Part shown: positions 8,246 through 16,152 of the stretch, piece by piece
Layout: each line of letters begins with the position of its first letter
Numbering within the stretch: the first letter of the stretch is position 1
Assembly (NCBI RefSeq): GCF_947169445.1
Contig: NZ_CAMVPU010000042.1
Location: forward strand, 1-32,570
Length of the DNA stretch: 32,570 nt
Origin: an uncultured Butyrivibrio sp.
Lineage (GTDB): Bacteria > Bacillota > Clostridia > Lachnospirales > Lachnospiraceae
Reading direction: 5' to 3'
Program-made: the position numbers and the translations under genes
The notes under the pieces: model-generated
Told to the model about the DNA's origin: nothing
Databases searched by the model: none
What the model saw: the letters and a program-made list of their open reading frames with translations, nothing else

Positions 8246-9040
8246 ATGGGAAAGTTTTTTGACATTGATAGTCCACTTATGCATGCGCTTTCTAAGCTTG
8301 CAGATATTATGTGGGTCAATATTCTTACATTGGTTTTTGCACTTCCACTGATTTTGGAACAGTTATTTTTCTTAAGTCCTTATCTGTTTGGTGAAGTTGA
8401 ATTTCAGGTGAGCTTCGTATTCTGGGCTTGGCTTTTGGGAATTATTTTTTCTATTCCACTTGGTCCTGCGCTCACTGCAATGCATTTCGTGCTTTTGAAG
8501 ATCGTAAGAGATGAAGACAGTTATGTGACTAAGTCTTTTTTCAGATCATTCAAGGAGAATTTTAAGCAGGCCGCTATCCTGCAGATAATCCAGTTTGCAG
8601 CAGGCGGAATCCTTTTGCTGGACTTCCTGCTTATGAGAGGTAATTCAGGAATATACAGATATCTTGTTATTGCGATATCACTGATATTGTACATGGTATC
8701 TCTTTACATATTCCCGCTGTTATCTAAATTTGTTAATACAGTTCTTGGTACACTGCGAAATGCAGCACTTATGTCTATAATGGCACTTCCCAAGACTGTG
8801 GTTATGGTAATAGTAAGTGCAATTCCTTTGGTAATACTGTATTTCTTTGATATAAAGGCACTTCCTATACTTATCTTACTTGGAATAGCAGGCCCCGGAT
8901 TCTTACATGCGCTTTTGTACAATGATACCTTTAAGCGTTTTGAGCCAAAGGAAGAGACTTTGTCTGAGGAAGAAGAACTCGAAGCCGCTATCAGGAAGAT
9001 AGATCAGGATTCAGAGGAAACAGACAGCAAAGAGGAATGA
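8246..9040 (+). CDS. YesL-family (DUF624) membrane protein
   Basis: A 264-residue polytopic membrane protein. The start MGKFFDIDSPLMHALSKLADIMWVN is characteristic of the YesL/DUF624 family, and AGAAGGA (8227-8233) fits ATG 8246 better than the ATG at 8234. About five or six hydrophobic segments follow (roughly 16-40, 55-80, 110-130, 137-160, 185-205, 208-228), and the C-terminal 35 residues are acidic. YesL proteins often sit beside carbohydrate ABC transporters and two-component systems, but their biochemical role is not established. Here the next gene, 27 bases on, is a membrane sensor with a decayed GGDEF domain, and the sugar ATPase gene follows. A link to sugar sensing is inference from context. 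Confidence 0.8.
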   Translation: MGKFFDIDSPLMHALSKLADIMWVNILTLVFALPLILEQLFFLSPYLFGEVEFQVSFVFWAWLLGIIFSIPLGPALTAMHFVLLKIVRDEDSYVTKSFFRSFKENFKQAAILQIIQFAAGGILLLDFLLMRGNSGIYRYLVIAISLILYMVSLYIFPLLSKFVNTVLGTLRNAALMSIMALPKTVVMVIVSAIPLVILYFFDIKALPILILLGIAGPGFLHALLYNDTFKRFEPKEETLSEEEELEAAIRKIDQDSEETDSKEE

Positions 9041-9067
9041 TTGTTTGGTTACTTGATGAGGTAATCT

Positions 9068-10471
9068 ATGAAGGCATATCTGAAATGGTTAATTCCGATA
9101 ATTGCGTTATATGTTATGGTAGGCGCAGCCTGCCTGTTTTATCGTGAGATAGTCAGAGAAGAAGCCTATTTGAATGAACTGAATATGATTTCAGCCAATG
9201 TTCAGGAAGGACTTTATGGTGCTGATACAATTATAAAGAGAGCCGCAGATTGTAATGATACTGCGGCTATTGCTTTATCTGAGTATTCTTTTAGCAAAGA
9301 CAAAGATTCTATCCAAAGATTACTTGAGAACCTGATGTATGAAGATAAGGTTGTTGCCTGTATCGTCTGTGATAATGAAGGCAAAGGGATCGATGCAAAT
9401 GGAAATGCGGTCTCTTTGACAGGTGAAGCGATATTTGATGAAATACGAAATACCTATAGTAAAGGTGGTAGCGGCCAGCTACTGGTACATGATTCAAAGG
9501 TGCTTTATTCCGGCAGTATCGCAGAAGTAAGCCGGGTTGAATTTGCAGATCAGATAAAAGGATATCTGATTACGGATGTTTACGTTAATGATCTTTATGA
9601 CAGGATTTTTTACAGGATAAAATATGCCGATAAGATGGCGCTTGTCAGCATAAATGGTGAGATAATCGCCGGCGAAGATGTGGGTACTAATCTTTGGGAA
9701 GATTCAACCTATGACTTACAGGTTGACACAATAAAACTGAATATTTCCCAAGGAAACAGATATGTGGCCCGGATTGACGGCTATGGATTTGTGATAGTTG
9801 TTCCTTCCAAAATTACCAAAGGAGCAGCAGTAGCTATATATTCAAAAGAAGAACTTAGTCGTCTGATACGACCTGCAATGAGAAGATATAGATTTTTTGT
9901 TATGCTGCTCTGCGCCATAATGTTTATATATATTCTGTTGAATTTTGCGGTGTTCGGACTTAGCAAGATTATCAGGAAGATAATACTAAATTCAGCTGAG
10001 AATAAAGAAAAAATAGATGCGTTGACGGGGCTTTATAATAAGATCGGTTTTGATGACAGGTTGAACAATTATATACAGTCAGCGTCCATGAGAAGTGGAG
10101 TCTTATTCTCACTTGTGATTGATAATCCGGAAAAAGTCAGCAATGAGACCTTAAAAACATTTGGAAGCAGACTTTCCAATGTGTTCAGGGCCGCGGATCT
10201 GTATTCGCGATATTCTGATTCGCAGTTTTTGGTATTCCTTAAGGATATCAAGGAGGAAAAAGATATAAGAAAACAAACTGATGAACTTCAGCTTTTCCTC
10301 TTTGATATGAAGAATGAAATAGGAAAACATGAGCCTGGAACCGTGATAAGTGCAGGACGTGCCATAATGCCAAGGAATGGGACAGAAGCTTCAAAACTGA
10401 TAGAGGAAGCGGTTAGAGCTATGGAATTATCCAGGGCAGAAGGCAGAGGAAGTATCAATTTTGGCGAGTAA
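9068..10471 (+). CDS. Membrane sensor with degenerate GGDEF domain
   Basis: A 467-residue protein with a transmembrane helix at 7-24, a roughly 250-residue extracellular region (probably a Cache-like sensor), a second helix at 276-298, and a C-terminal diguanylate-cyclase fold starting at DALTGLYNKIGFDDRL (318-331). The catalytic signature is lost: the GGDEF position reads S383-D-S-Q-F387 after RY, and the metal-binding aspartate region reads VIDNPEKVSNE. It should therefore not make cyclic di-GMP; such domains can bind GTP or act as partner-binding modules. Start ATG 9068 follows TGATGAGG. It is probably cotranscribed with the YesL-like gene, and the pair may form one membrane signalling unit. 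Confidence 0.8.
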   Translation: MKAYLKWLIPIIALYVMVGAACLFYREIVREEAYLNELNMISANVQEGLYGADTIIKRAADCNDTAAIALSEYSFSKDKDSIQRLLENLMYEDKVVACIVCDNEGKGIDANGNAVSLTGEAIFDEIRNTYSKGGSGQLLVHDSKVLYSGSIAEVSRVEFADQIKGYLITDVYVNDLYDRIFYRIKYADKMALVSINGEIIAGEDVGTNLWEDSTYDLQVDTIKLNISQGNRYVARIDGYGFVIVVPSKITKGAAVAIYSKEELSRLIRPAMRRYRFFVMLLCAIMFIYILLNFAVFGLSKIIRKIILNSAENKEKIDALTGLYNKIGFDDRLNNYIQSASMRSGVLFSLVIDNPEKVSNETLKTFGSRLSNVFRAADLYSRYSDSQFLVFLKDIKEEKDIRKQTDELQLFLFDMKNEIGKHEPGTVISAGRAIMPRNGTEASKLIEEAVRAMELSRAEGRGSINFGE

Positions 10472-10707
10472 TATGCGTTAGTCCAATTAGTTTGCAAATA
10501 TATTCAACTATTTCAAGTGGCAAATTGCACAGTGAATTTTTTGATTCTTCGTCAACATTTTTGTTTTGTGGAAAACCCAAAATTCACTTAGGCAGATTTG
10601 CTAAGGAATAATAAAATATTTGTGAAAATAGTGAATAGATAATAAACTTTCATAAATATATACTTTTAATAGTTAATGTATTTGCAAATTAGGAGGAAAT
10701 TTAAGGT
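10472..10707. promoter_or_regulatory. Intergenic control region ahead of the sugar ATPase gene
   Basis: This 236-base A/T-rich gap holds a perfect 10-bp inverted repeat, AGTGAATTTT (10531-10540) and AAAATTCACT (10579-10588), 38 bases apart. The octamer-like word TTTGCAAAT occurs at 10491 and again at 10681 directly before the AGGAGG binding site, with a related CAAATTGC at 10521. These could be operator sites; no known consensus was matched with confidence. Confidence 0.4.
10636..10664 (+). promoter_or_regulatory. Probable sigma-A promoter of the sugar ATPase gene
   Basis: TAGATA (10636-10641) and TATACT (10659-10664) are separated by 17 bases, matching 4 and 5 of 6 consensus positions. Transcription would begin near 10671, giving a leader of about 37 bases before ATG 10708. 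Confidence 0.45.
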
Positions 10708-11817
10708 ATGGCAAGTTTATCACTTCAGCATGTTACTAAGGTTTATCCTAACGGTTTTGAGGCTGTTAAAGATTTCAACCTTGAGATTGAGGATAAGGAA
10801 TTTATTATTTTCGTAGGCCCTTCAGGATGTGGTAAGTCTACAACACTTCGTATGATCGCAGGTCTTGAGGATATTTCATCTGGTACACTTAAGATTGGTG
10901 ACAGAGTAGTTAATGACGTAGAGCCTAAGGATAGAGATATCGCGATGGTATTCCAGAACTACGCTCTGTATCCTCATATGACAGTTTATGATAACATGGC
11001 TTTCGGACTTAAGCTTAGAAAAGTTCCAAAGCAGGAAATCGACAAGATGGTTAGAGAAGCAGCTAAGATCCTTGACCTTGAGAAGCTTCTTGATCGTAAG
11101 CCAAAGGCTCTTTCAGGTGGACAGAGACAGCGTGTTGCTATGGGACGTGCTATCGTTCGTAACCCTAAGGTATTCCTTATGGACGAGCCTCTTTCAAACC
11201 TTGATGCTAAGCTCCGTGTTCAGATGAGAACTGAGATCGCTAAGCTTCACCAGAGACTTGGCACAACAATCATCTACGTTACACATGACCAGACAGAGGC
11301 TATGACTCTTGGTACAAGAATCGTAGTTATGAAGGATGGTGTTGTTCAGCAGGTTGATACACCTCAGAACCTCTATGATAAGCCAGGCAACCTCTTCGTT
11401 GCTGGATTCATGGGATCACCTCAGATGAACTTCCTTGATGCTGATTGCGAAGTTCAGGGCGACAAGGCATTCCTTAAGATCGCTGGTCAGTCAATCGAGC
11501 TTCCACCTGCAAAGGCTAAGAAGCTTATCGAAGGCGGTTATGCAGGAAAGAAGGTTACATTTGGTATCCGTCCTGAGGATGTTGACGATTCAGAGATGGT
11601 TGTTAACACATCTAAGGCTGTATTCGAGTCAACAATCAACGTTTACGAGCTTCTTGGTGCAGAAGTTTATCTGTACTTTGATCTTGCTGAGTTCCCTATC
11701 ACAGCTAGAGTTGATTCTCGTACAACAGCTAGACCTGGTGATAAGGTTAAGTTCGCATTCGATGTTGAGAAGATCCACATCTTCGACAAAGAGACAGAGA
11801 AGACAATCACAAACTAA
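10708..11817 (+). CDS. msmX: Multiple-sugar ABC transporter ATPase (MsmX/UgpC/MalK type)
   Basis: A 369-residue CUT1-family ATPase that powers carbohydrate importers. Walker A is GPSGCGKST (37-45), the Q-loop VFQNYALYPH, the signature LSGGQRQRV (135-143), Walker B VFLMDEPLSNLDAKLR, and the switch histidine H193 in THDQTEA. The C-terminal third is the TOBE/OB regulatory domain. AGGAGG at 10691 gives a very strong ribosome site, and codon choice is strongly biased, so high expression is likely. No sugar permease genes are adjacent: the gene stands alone between its own promoter and terminator. This is the usual position of a shared MsmX-type ATPase serving many sugar importers, possibly including the orphan binding lipoprotein at 14509. 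Confidence 0.93.
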   Translation: MASLSLQHVTKVYPNGFEAVKDFNLEIEDKEFIIFVGPSGCGKSTTLRMIAGLEDISSGTLKIGDRVVNDVEPKDRDIAMVFQNYALYPHMTVYDNMAFGLKLRKVPKQEIDKMVREAAKILDLEKLLDRKPKALSGGQRQRVAMGRAIVRNPKVFLMDEPLSNLDAKLRVQMRTEIAKLHQRLGTTIIYVTHDQTEAMTLGTRIVVMKDGVVQQVDTPQNLYDKPGNLFVAGFMGSPQMNFLDADCEVQGDKAFLKIAGQSIELPPAKAKKLIEGGYAGKKVTFGIRPEDVDDSEMVVNTSKAVFESTINVYELLGAEVYLYFDLAEFPITARVDSRTTARPGDKVKFAFDVEKIHIFDKETEKTITN

Positions 11818-11831
11818 TATGATTTTTCAAG

Positions 11832-11862
11832 AGGTCACGCAGAAATGCGTGACCTTTTTTTT
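11832..11862 (+). terminator. Intrinsic terminator after the sugar ATPase gene
   Basis: AGGTCACGCA (11832-11841), a GAAA tetraloop, TGCGTGACCT (11846-11855), then an almost unbroken T-run. A perfect 10-bp stem of canonical form, 15 bases after the stop codon. Confidence 0.93.
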
Positions 11863-11984
11863 CTTATTTTATCCTTATATTCGTAGCAATTTACAAATGC
11901 AAATAATTAAATTAAGATAGAAGTATAAGTATATGTGAAAATTAAGCTATTTTGCGACTTTATGATATTGGAAAGGTGAAATGT

Positions 11985-13073
11985 ATGATTTCTGCACAGA
12001 CGATAAAAACAAGTATTGAGGAATTAGGGGCTATTACTAAGGTTGAGCTGTGTGTAATGGATCTGAGCGGTGAGGTTGTTGCAGCTACGTCGGAAAGAAT
12101 TTTCCTTGATGTATCTATAGTGATCAGTTTTGCAAATTCACCGGTTGATTCACAGGTTATTGGAGATGTACATCTCTTCAAGGTACTTGACGATGGAGAA
12201 CCTGCATATGTTCTTCTTGCCAAGGGAGACAGTGAACATGCATATATGGTTGGTAAGATTGGTGTAAGCCAGCTGCAGAACCTTGTGGTTGCTTATAAAG
12301 AGAGATTCGACAGGAACAATTTCTTCCAGAATCTGCTTTTGGATAACATGCTTCTTATCGATGTGTACAATCGTGCCCGTAAGCTTAAGATAGAAGTTGC
12401 CGTACCACGTGTAATAATCCTTGTTGAGACTAAGAATACACAGGATAGTACTGCACAGGAGCTGCTTAGCAGCATGTATGGTCAGCATTCCGGTGATTAT
12501 GTGACAGCTGTAGATGAAAACAGCGTAATTCTTATCAAGAACATGACCAGAGGACAGTCATACGATGATGTAAACAGAATTGCCACTACGATTGTGGATA
12601 TGATGAATACTGAGGCGATGCTGAATGTCAGAGTTTCCTACGGAACCATTGTTGAGGAACTTAAGGATCTGAGTAAGTCCTTTAAAGAAGCCAAGATGGC
12701 ACTAGAAGTAGGTAAGATATTCTATGCTGAAAAGAGAGTAAATGCCTATAATACACTTGGAATAGGAAGACTTATCTATCAGCTTCCCGAGAGCCTTTGC
12801 AAGATATTCATAGATGAGATTTTTGGTGGAAAAGAAGTGCCGGATGATCTTGATGAAGAAACTCTTAATACCATCAGCAAGTTCTTTGAGAACAATCTTA
12901 ATGTATCTGAAACTTCAAGACAGCTTTTTGTACACAGAAATACTCTTGTTTATAGAATTGAGAAGCTGGAAAAGAGCTCAGGACTTGATGTCAGAAACTT
13001 TGATGATGCTCTTACATTTAAGATTGCTCTTATGGTAATAAGCTATATGAAGTATCTTGAGGGAAGAAAATAA
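11985..13073 (+). CDS. PucR/CdaR-type helix-turn-helix regulator
   Basis: A 362-residue cytosolic regulator. ATG 11985 is chosen because GAAAGGTG lies six bases upstream; the frame is open back to 11952 without a binding site. The N-terminal ~100 residues look like a small-molecule sensor resembling the sugar-diacid recognition domain. The middle (about 140-270) resembles the GGDEF-like domain of CdaR proteins. The C-terminus is the PucR-type HTH, readable as LNVSETSRQLFVHRNTLVYRIEKLEKSSGL with the usual FDDALTFKIAL end. CdaR-family proteins activate sugar-acid or purine-use genes; the position directly downstream of the sugar ATPase suggests carbohydrate control. The ligand is unknown. Confidence 0.82.
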   Translation: MISAQTIKTSIEELGAITKVELCVMDLSGEVVAATSERIFLDVSIVISFANSPVDSQVIGDVHLFKVLDDGEPAYVLLAKGDSEHAYMVGKIGVSQLQNLVVAYKERFDRNNFFQNLLLDNMLLIDVYNRARKLKIEVAVPRVIILVETKNTQDSTAQELLSSMYGQHSGDYVTAVDENSVILIKNMTRGQSYDDVNRIATTIVDMMNTEAMLNVRVSYGTIVEELKDLSKSFKEAKMALEVGKIFYAEKRVNAYNTLGIGRLIYQLPESLCKIFIDEIFGGKEVPDDLDEETLNTISKFFENNLNVSETSRQLFVHRNTLVYRIEKLEKSSGLDVRNFDDALTFKIALMVISYMKYLEGRK

Positions 13074-13086
13074 GAAAACAAAAAGG

Positions 13087-13229
13087 TTACTGTTCAGACA
13101 GAAATGCGCACTGTGCTGCGCATTTCGTGAGAAAGTGATTCAGGAGTGAGCGCATTCCTTCGACGAAGTCGAATTGGAATGAATGCGCGAATCAGTTACT
13201 GGAGGGAGCTGCAAGCGAGTGAACAGTAA
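13087..13229. repeat. Long structured repeat with terminal inverted repeats (copy 2, MITE-like)
   Basis: The element begins TTACTGTTCA (13087-13096) and ends with its reverse complement TGAACAGTAA (13220-13229). Inside are a 10-bp hairpin (13101-13110 with 13117-13126) and a compound hairpin: TGATTC (13136) with GAATCA (13189), GCGCATTC (13150) with GAATGCGC (13181), and TTCGAC (13159) with GTCGAA (13168). AAAAA flanks both ends, a possible but weak target duplication. Its first 44 bases recur at 3617. No protein is encoded. It separates the regulator gene from the 3' end of the SRP RNA gene on the other strand. Confidence 0.7.
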
Positions 13230-13232
13230 ACC

Positions 13233-13418
13233 AAAAAGCCTGTCCTATAAAGGATGCATGCACGTTGACTTCTGGCAGAAACAGGCAACCTTACAACACA
13301 TGGAAGGTTCCACTTAGTGCTGCTTCGTTCCCGACCTGACACGGTTCGCAGATTTCCATTGCATAAGACCCGAGTCTACACAAAAGGACTGCTACATACA
13401 CCCTTTATAAAACAGGCT
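13233..13418 (-). ncRNA. ffs: Signal recognition particle RNA (4.5S/scRNA type)
   Basis: Read on the minus strand, the ~182-base RNA has the SRP apical stem, GTCAGGTCGGGAACGAAGCA (plus 13321-13340), with the GGAA tetraloop and the asymmetric AAGCAGC loop that bind Ffh. The loop-closing pair is G-C instead of the usual C-G, which preserves pairing. The two ends pair with each other: AGCCTGTTTTATAAAGG at the 5' end with CTTTATAGGACAGGCT at the 3' end, followed by a short T-run that should end transcription. The gene lies near tadA, as in Bacillus subtilis, where the scRNA gene neighbours tadA. It is longer than the ~110-base E. coli form. Ends are good to within a few bases. Confidence 0.93.
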
Positions 13419-13496
13419 TAAATTAATTACTGTTTATGCGTAATGCAATAACAGCTATATAACTATACTTTGTTTTGACAATTAATTCAAGTAAAA

Positions 13497-13910
13497 TTAG
13501 TTTTTGTTTGATGCGACAAGCTGGTCCAAAGTAAAACTGTCTATATAATCATCAATTACCTTATCCAGTCCTTTCCAGAAGGTCAGGCTGGCACAGGTGT
13601 CGGAAATGGGACATTCAGACATTCCTTCTGATGCACATTCTACAGGAGAAAGATTACTCTCCACAACTCTTAAAATATCACCAACTACAAATTCAGATGG
13701 AGCCTTGGATAATCTGTGACCACCATTAGATCCGCGCATGCTGTCTAGGTAACCTGCTTTATTCAAAGCGGATACAATCTGTTCTAAATATTTAACGGTA
13801 ATGCCAAGTCTTACTGAAAGATCTTTTAGTGCTATATATTCGCCGTTATTGTGGGCGGCCAGATCTGTCATGATTCGAAGTGCATATCTGCCCTTTGTTG
13901 AAATCCTCAT
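13497..13910 (-). CDS. Rrf2/IscR-family transcriptional regulator
   Basis: A 137-residue winged-helix regulator. MRISTKGRYALRIMTDLA is the family's hallmark start, the recognition helix lies around residues 35-55, and the wing is RGSNGGHRLSK (59-69). Three cysteines, C92, C100 and C106, sit where IscR binds its Fe-S cluster, though the first spacing is seven residues rather than five. It may thus sense Fe-S status or redox; the alternative is a CymR-like role in cysteine metabolism, although CymR lacks the cysteine triad. AAAGG seven bases before the ATG is its ribosome site. It is transcribed divergently from tadA over a 44-base gap, so autoregulation could also affect tadA. No isc/suf genes are in the window. 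Confidence 0.9.
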   Translation of the reverse strand: MRISTKGRYALRIMTDLAAHNNGEYIALKDLSVRLGITVKYLEQIVSALNKAGYLDSMRGSNGGHRLSKAPSEFVVGDILRVVESNLSPVECASEGMSECPISDTCASLTFWKGLDKVIDDYIDSFTLDQLVASNKN

Positions 13911-13954
13911 AATAAACCTTTCGATTTTTTTTTATAGAAATTATAATAAAGTAT

Positions 13955-14512
13955 ATGATAACAAATAATGATATTAAAATGAAGCCCAAAGCACTTGGAA
14001 GAATAAGTACCAAGGGACTCTCTGAAGAAGAAAAACTGGATATAAAATATATGAAGGCTGCTATTGCGCAGGCCAAAAAGGCATATACTCTTGGAGAAGT
14101 GCCGATTGGGTGCGTGATAGTTTATGATGGAAAAATAATAGGAAGAGGCTACAATCGTAGGAATACTGACAAGACGCCCCTGGCACATGCTGAGATAACA
14201 GCAATAAAGCGGGCAGGAAAAGTAATAAAGGATTGGCGCCTGGAGGATTGCAAACTTTATGTTACGCTTGAGCCTTGCCAGATGTGCGCCGGAGCAATAG
14301 TTCAGGCCAGGATTCCGGAAGTCATTATGGCAGCGGAGAATCCCAAGGCGGGGTGCGCAGGTTCAGTAATGGACATATTGAACAACCCGGATTTCAATCA
14401 TCAGGTTTCGGTAAAAAAAGGTATTCTTGGGGATGAATGTGCGAAATTGTTAAAGGATTTTTTTGTTGAACTGCGAGCAAGAAATAAGGCTCAGAAAGGT
14501 AACCCTCAGTGA
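13955..14512 (+). CDS. tadA: tRNA-specific adenosine deaminase (A34 to inosine)
   Basis: A cytidine-deaminase-fold zinc enzyme that makes inosine at the wobble base of tRNA-Arg(ACG). The zinc site is H78-A-E80 and P107-C108-x2-C111, with E80 as the proton shuttle; the VPIGCVIVYDGKIIGRGYN core is typical of TadA. At 185 residues it is slightly longer than usual (about 150-170), owing to a ~25-residue basic N-terminal extension. The start is uncertain: ATG 13955 and ATG 13979 both lack a clear binding site. The last bases overlap the GTG start of the solute-binding lipoprotein gene (GTGA overlap), so the two are translationally coupled, an unexpected pairing. Confidence 0.93.
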   Translation: MITNNDIKMKPKALGRISTKGLSEEEKLDIKYMKAAIAQAKKAYTLGEVPIGCVIVYDGKIIGRGYNRRNTDKTPLAHAEITAIKRAGKVIKDWRLEDCKLYVTLEPCQMCAGAIVQARIPEVIMAAENPKAGCAGSVMDILNNPDFNHQVSVKKGILGDECAKLLKDFFVELRARNKAQKGNPQ

Positions 14513-16047
14513 GAAAAAGAATCTTATCTGTCCTTCTGATAATATCAATGATTGCTGCGGTAAGTGCATGTGACCATAGAGGCATGGACCTTGCGATGGA
14601 TACCGGGTGGGATGTGGATTTTACCGAAGAACCAACAACCATCACGTATCTGACGATTGGTGACAAGCCTACAAATGGCAAGACCGAGAATGTGATAAAG
14701 GAGCTGAATAAGATCCTTGTCAAAAAAGTTAATGCCAGGCTTGATATTTATTATGTCGGATGGGATGATTACCTGAATCAGTACAATAGTGCTCTTAGAA
14801 CTGCTGAGAATATTGATCTTATAGGGACAAGTACGGATTGGCTTGATGCTTGGCCCAACGTTGTTGATGGGAATTTTTTGCCCATGTCAAAAGAAATGAT
14901 AAGGACGTTCTGTCCAAGAACTTATTCCAATGTGATGGAAGAACAGTGGAATAAGTGTACATACAATGGAAATATCTATTTTATTCCCGAAAATGAGTAT
15001 ACACAGTGGACAAACCATGGATTTATATATCGTCTGGATATAGCCAGACAGGCAGGAATTGACTGCATAAACAATTGGAACGATCTTAACGATTACATGG
15101 TTTATCTGACTTCAAACAGGCAGGATATGCTGGCCTGGGATGCAGATGGAACAAATGTTATTCCTACTCTTGGATATCTGACATCTGTGTCGGAATATGT
15201 GCCAATATATGAAATAAGTACATATGGTTTATGGGGAATCTATGGAAAACAAAGTAAAACGATAGAATCACCATATTATAGTGGGGAGGATTACATTAAT
15301 TACGCCAGACTCATGAAGAAATGGGATGAAATGGGAGTCTGGAGAGCGGGACTTGATGGAAGTGGTGATAATTCAGATGAGTTTTACAGCGGATATACAG
15401 CGCTGGATGAGCATCATACCCAGAAATACTATACTGAAATAGAACCAACCATGGAGGTAAGGCAGCCCGGAGCAGAGATTGATTTTTACTGGTTTGGAAA
15501 GGATTGCGGTAATTTGCAGCGCACAAGCATATTGCATGGCGCAATGGCTATATCTGCCAGATCCAGGAATCCGGAAAAGGCACTGATGGTCTATGATGAA
15601 CTGCGTAATGATCCGGAGTGTTACAGACTTATCTGCTACGGTATTGAAGGTGTCCAGTATGTTAGGACCAAAGATGGAAGAATTGAGAAACCCAGCGGGT
15701 ACAATGAAACCAGAGATAGCATCGTGACTAATTTCTGGTGGGGCAGACGAGATGAACTGGAATTGTCAGATAAAGCCTACGCCTGGGATGAGTACTATGA
15801 ATTAATTGATGACTATGATCATGTAGCCATCGATTATCTATGGGATGGATATAATCTTCAATTCGAAATGGGAAATGAAGAACTAAGCGCTGTGCTTGCG
15901 ATTTGTGACGAGTACATTCCGCGTATAGCTTATGGGCAGTATTCCTGTACTCCGGAAGAGGAAGTAGAGGAATTCAGAGCAAGGCTCAAAGAGGCAGGCT
16001 TTGAAAATATAACGAATCAAATTCAAAAAATAGTAGATTCATATTAA
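14509..16047 (+). CDS. Extracellular solute-binding lipoprotein (CUT1/LplA-like)
   Basis: A 512-residue lipoprotein with a basic, hydrophobic signal peptide and lipobox AVSAC (C21). After it comes a family 1 solute-binding fold: TTITYLTIGDKP is the first strand, followed by the WDDYLNQYNSAL and NIDLIGTSTDWLDAWP stretches, and the C-terminal lobe ends with helices resembling the DUF3502 tail (ENITNQIQKIVDSY). Such proteins capture oligosaccharides or complex sugars at the membrane. It is an orphan: no permeases are adjacent. It starts at GTG overlapping the tadA stop with AAAGG upstream. The MsmX-type ATPase 3 kb upstream could serve its importer, but the permeases must be elsewhere, or the protein acts as a sensor partner. 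Confidence 0.82.
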   Translation: MRKRILSVLLIISMIAAVSACDHRGMDLAMDTGWDVDFTEEPTTITYLTIGDKPTNGKTENVIKELNKILVKKVNARLDIYYVGWDDYLNQYNSALRTAENIDLIGTSTDWLDAWPNVVDGNFLPMSKEMIRTFCPRTYSNVMEEQWNKCTYNGNIYFIPENEYTQWTNHGFIYRLDIARQAGIDCINNWNDLNDYMVYLTSNRQDMLAWDADGTNVIPTLGYLTSVSEYVPIYEISTYGLWGIYGKQSKTIESPYYSGEDYINYARLMKKWDEMGVWRAGLDGSGDNSDEFYSGYTALDEHHTQKYYTEIEPTMEVRQPGAEIDFYWFGKDCGNLQRTSILHGAMAISARSRNPEKALMVYDELRNDPECYRLICYGIEGVQYVRTKDGRIEKPSGYNETRDSIVTNFWWGRRDELELSDKAYAWDEYYELIDDYDHVAIDYLWDGYNLQFEMGNEELSAVLAICDEYIPRIAYGQYSCTPEEEVEEFRARLKEAGFENITNQIQKIVDSY

Positions 16048-16152
16048 TATTGTCACTACAAATCGTATAGAAATTATGTTATTATAGCGCCAATATAATT
16101 GTATACATGTATGACAGACATATCATTACTATTTCAGGTAGGAGGAAGCAAA

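Noticed and set aside
9614..9632. TAAA followed by GCCGATAAG, resembling a second sigma-28 promoter
   Set aside because: The two boxes are only four bases apart, not about 15, and lie inside the sensor coding region.
11831..11862. Hairpin containing CAGAAATGCG, resembling a fourth copy of the dispersed repeat
   Set aside because: Similarity is limited to the loop and a few stem bases; flanks do not match, and it is a complete intrinsic terminator on its own.
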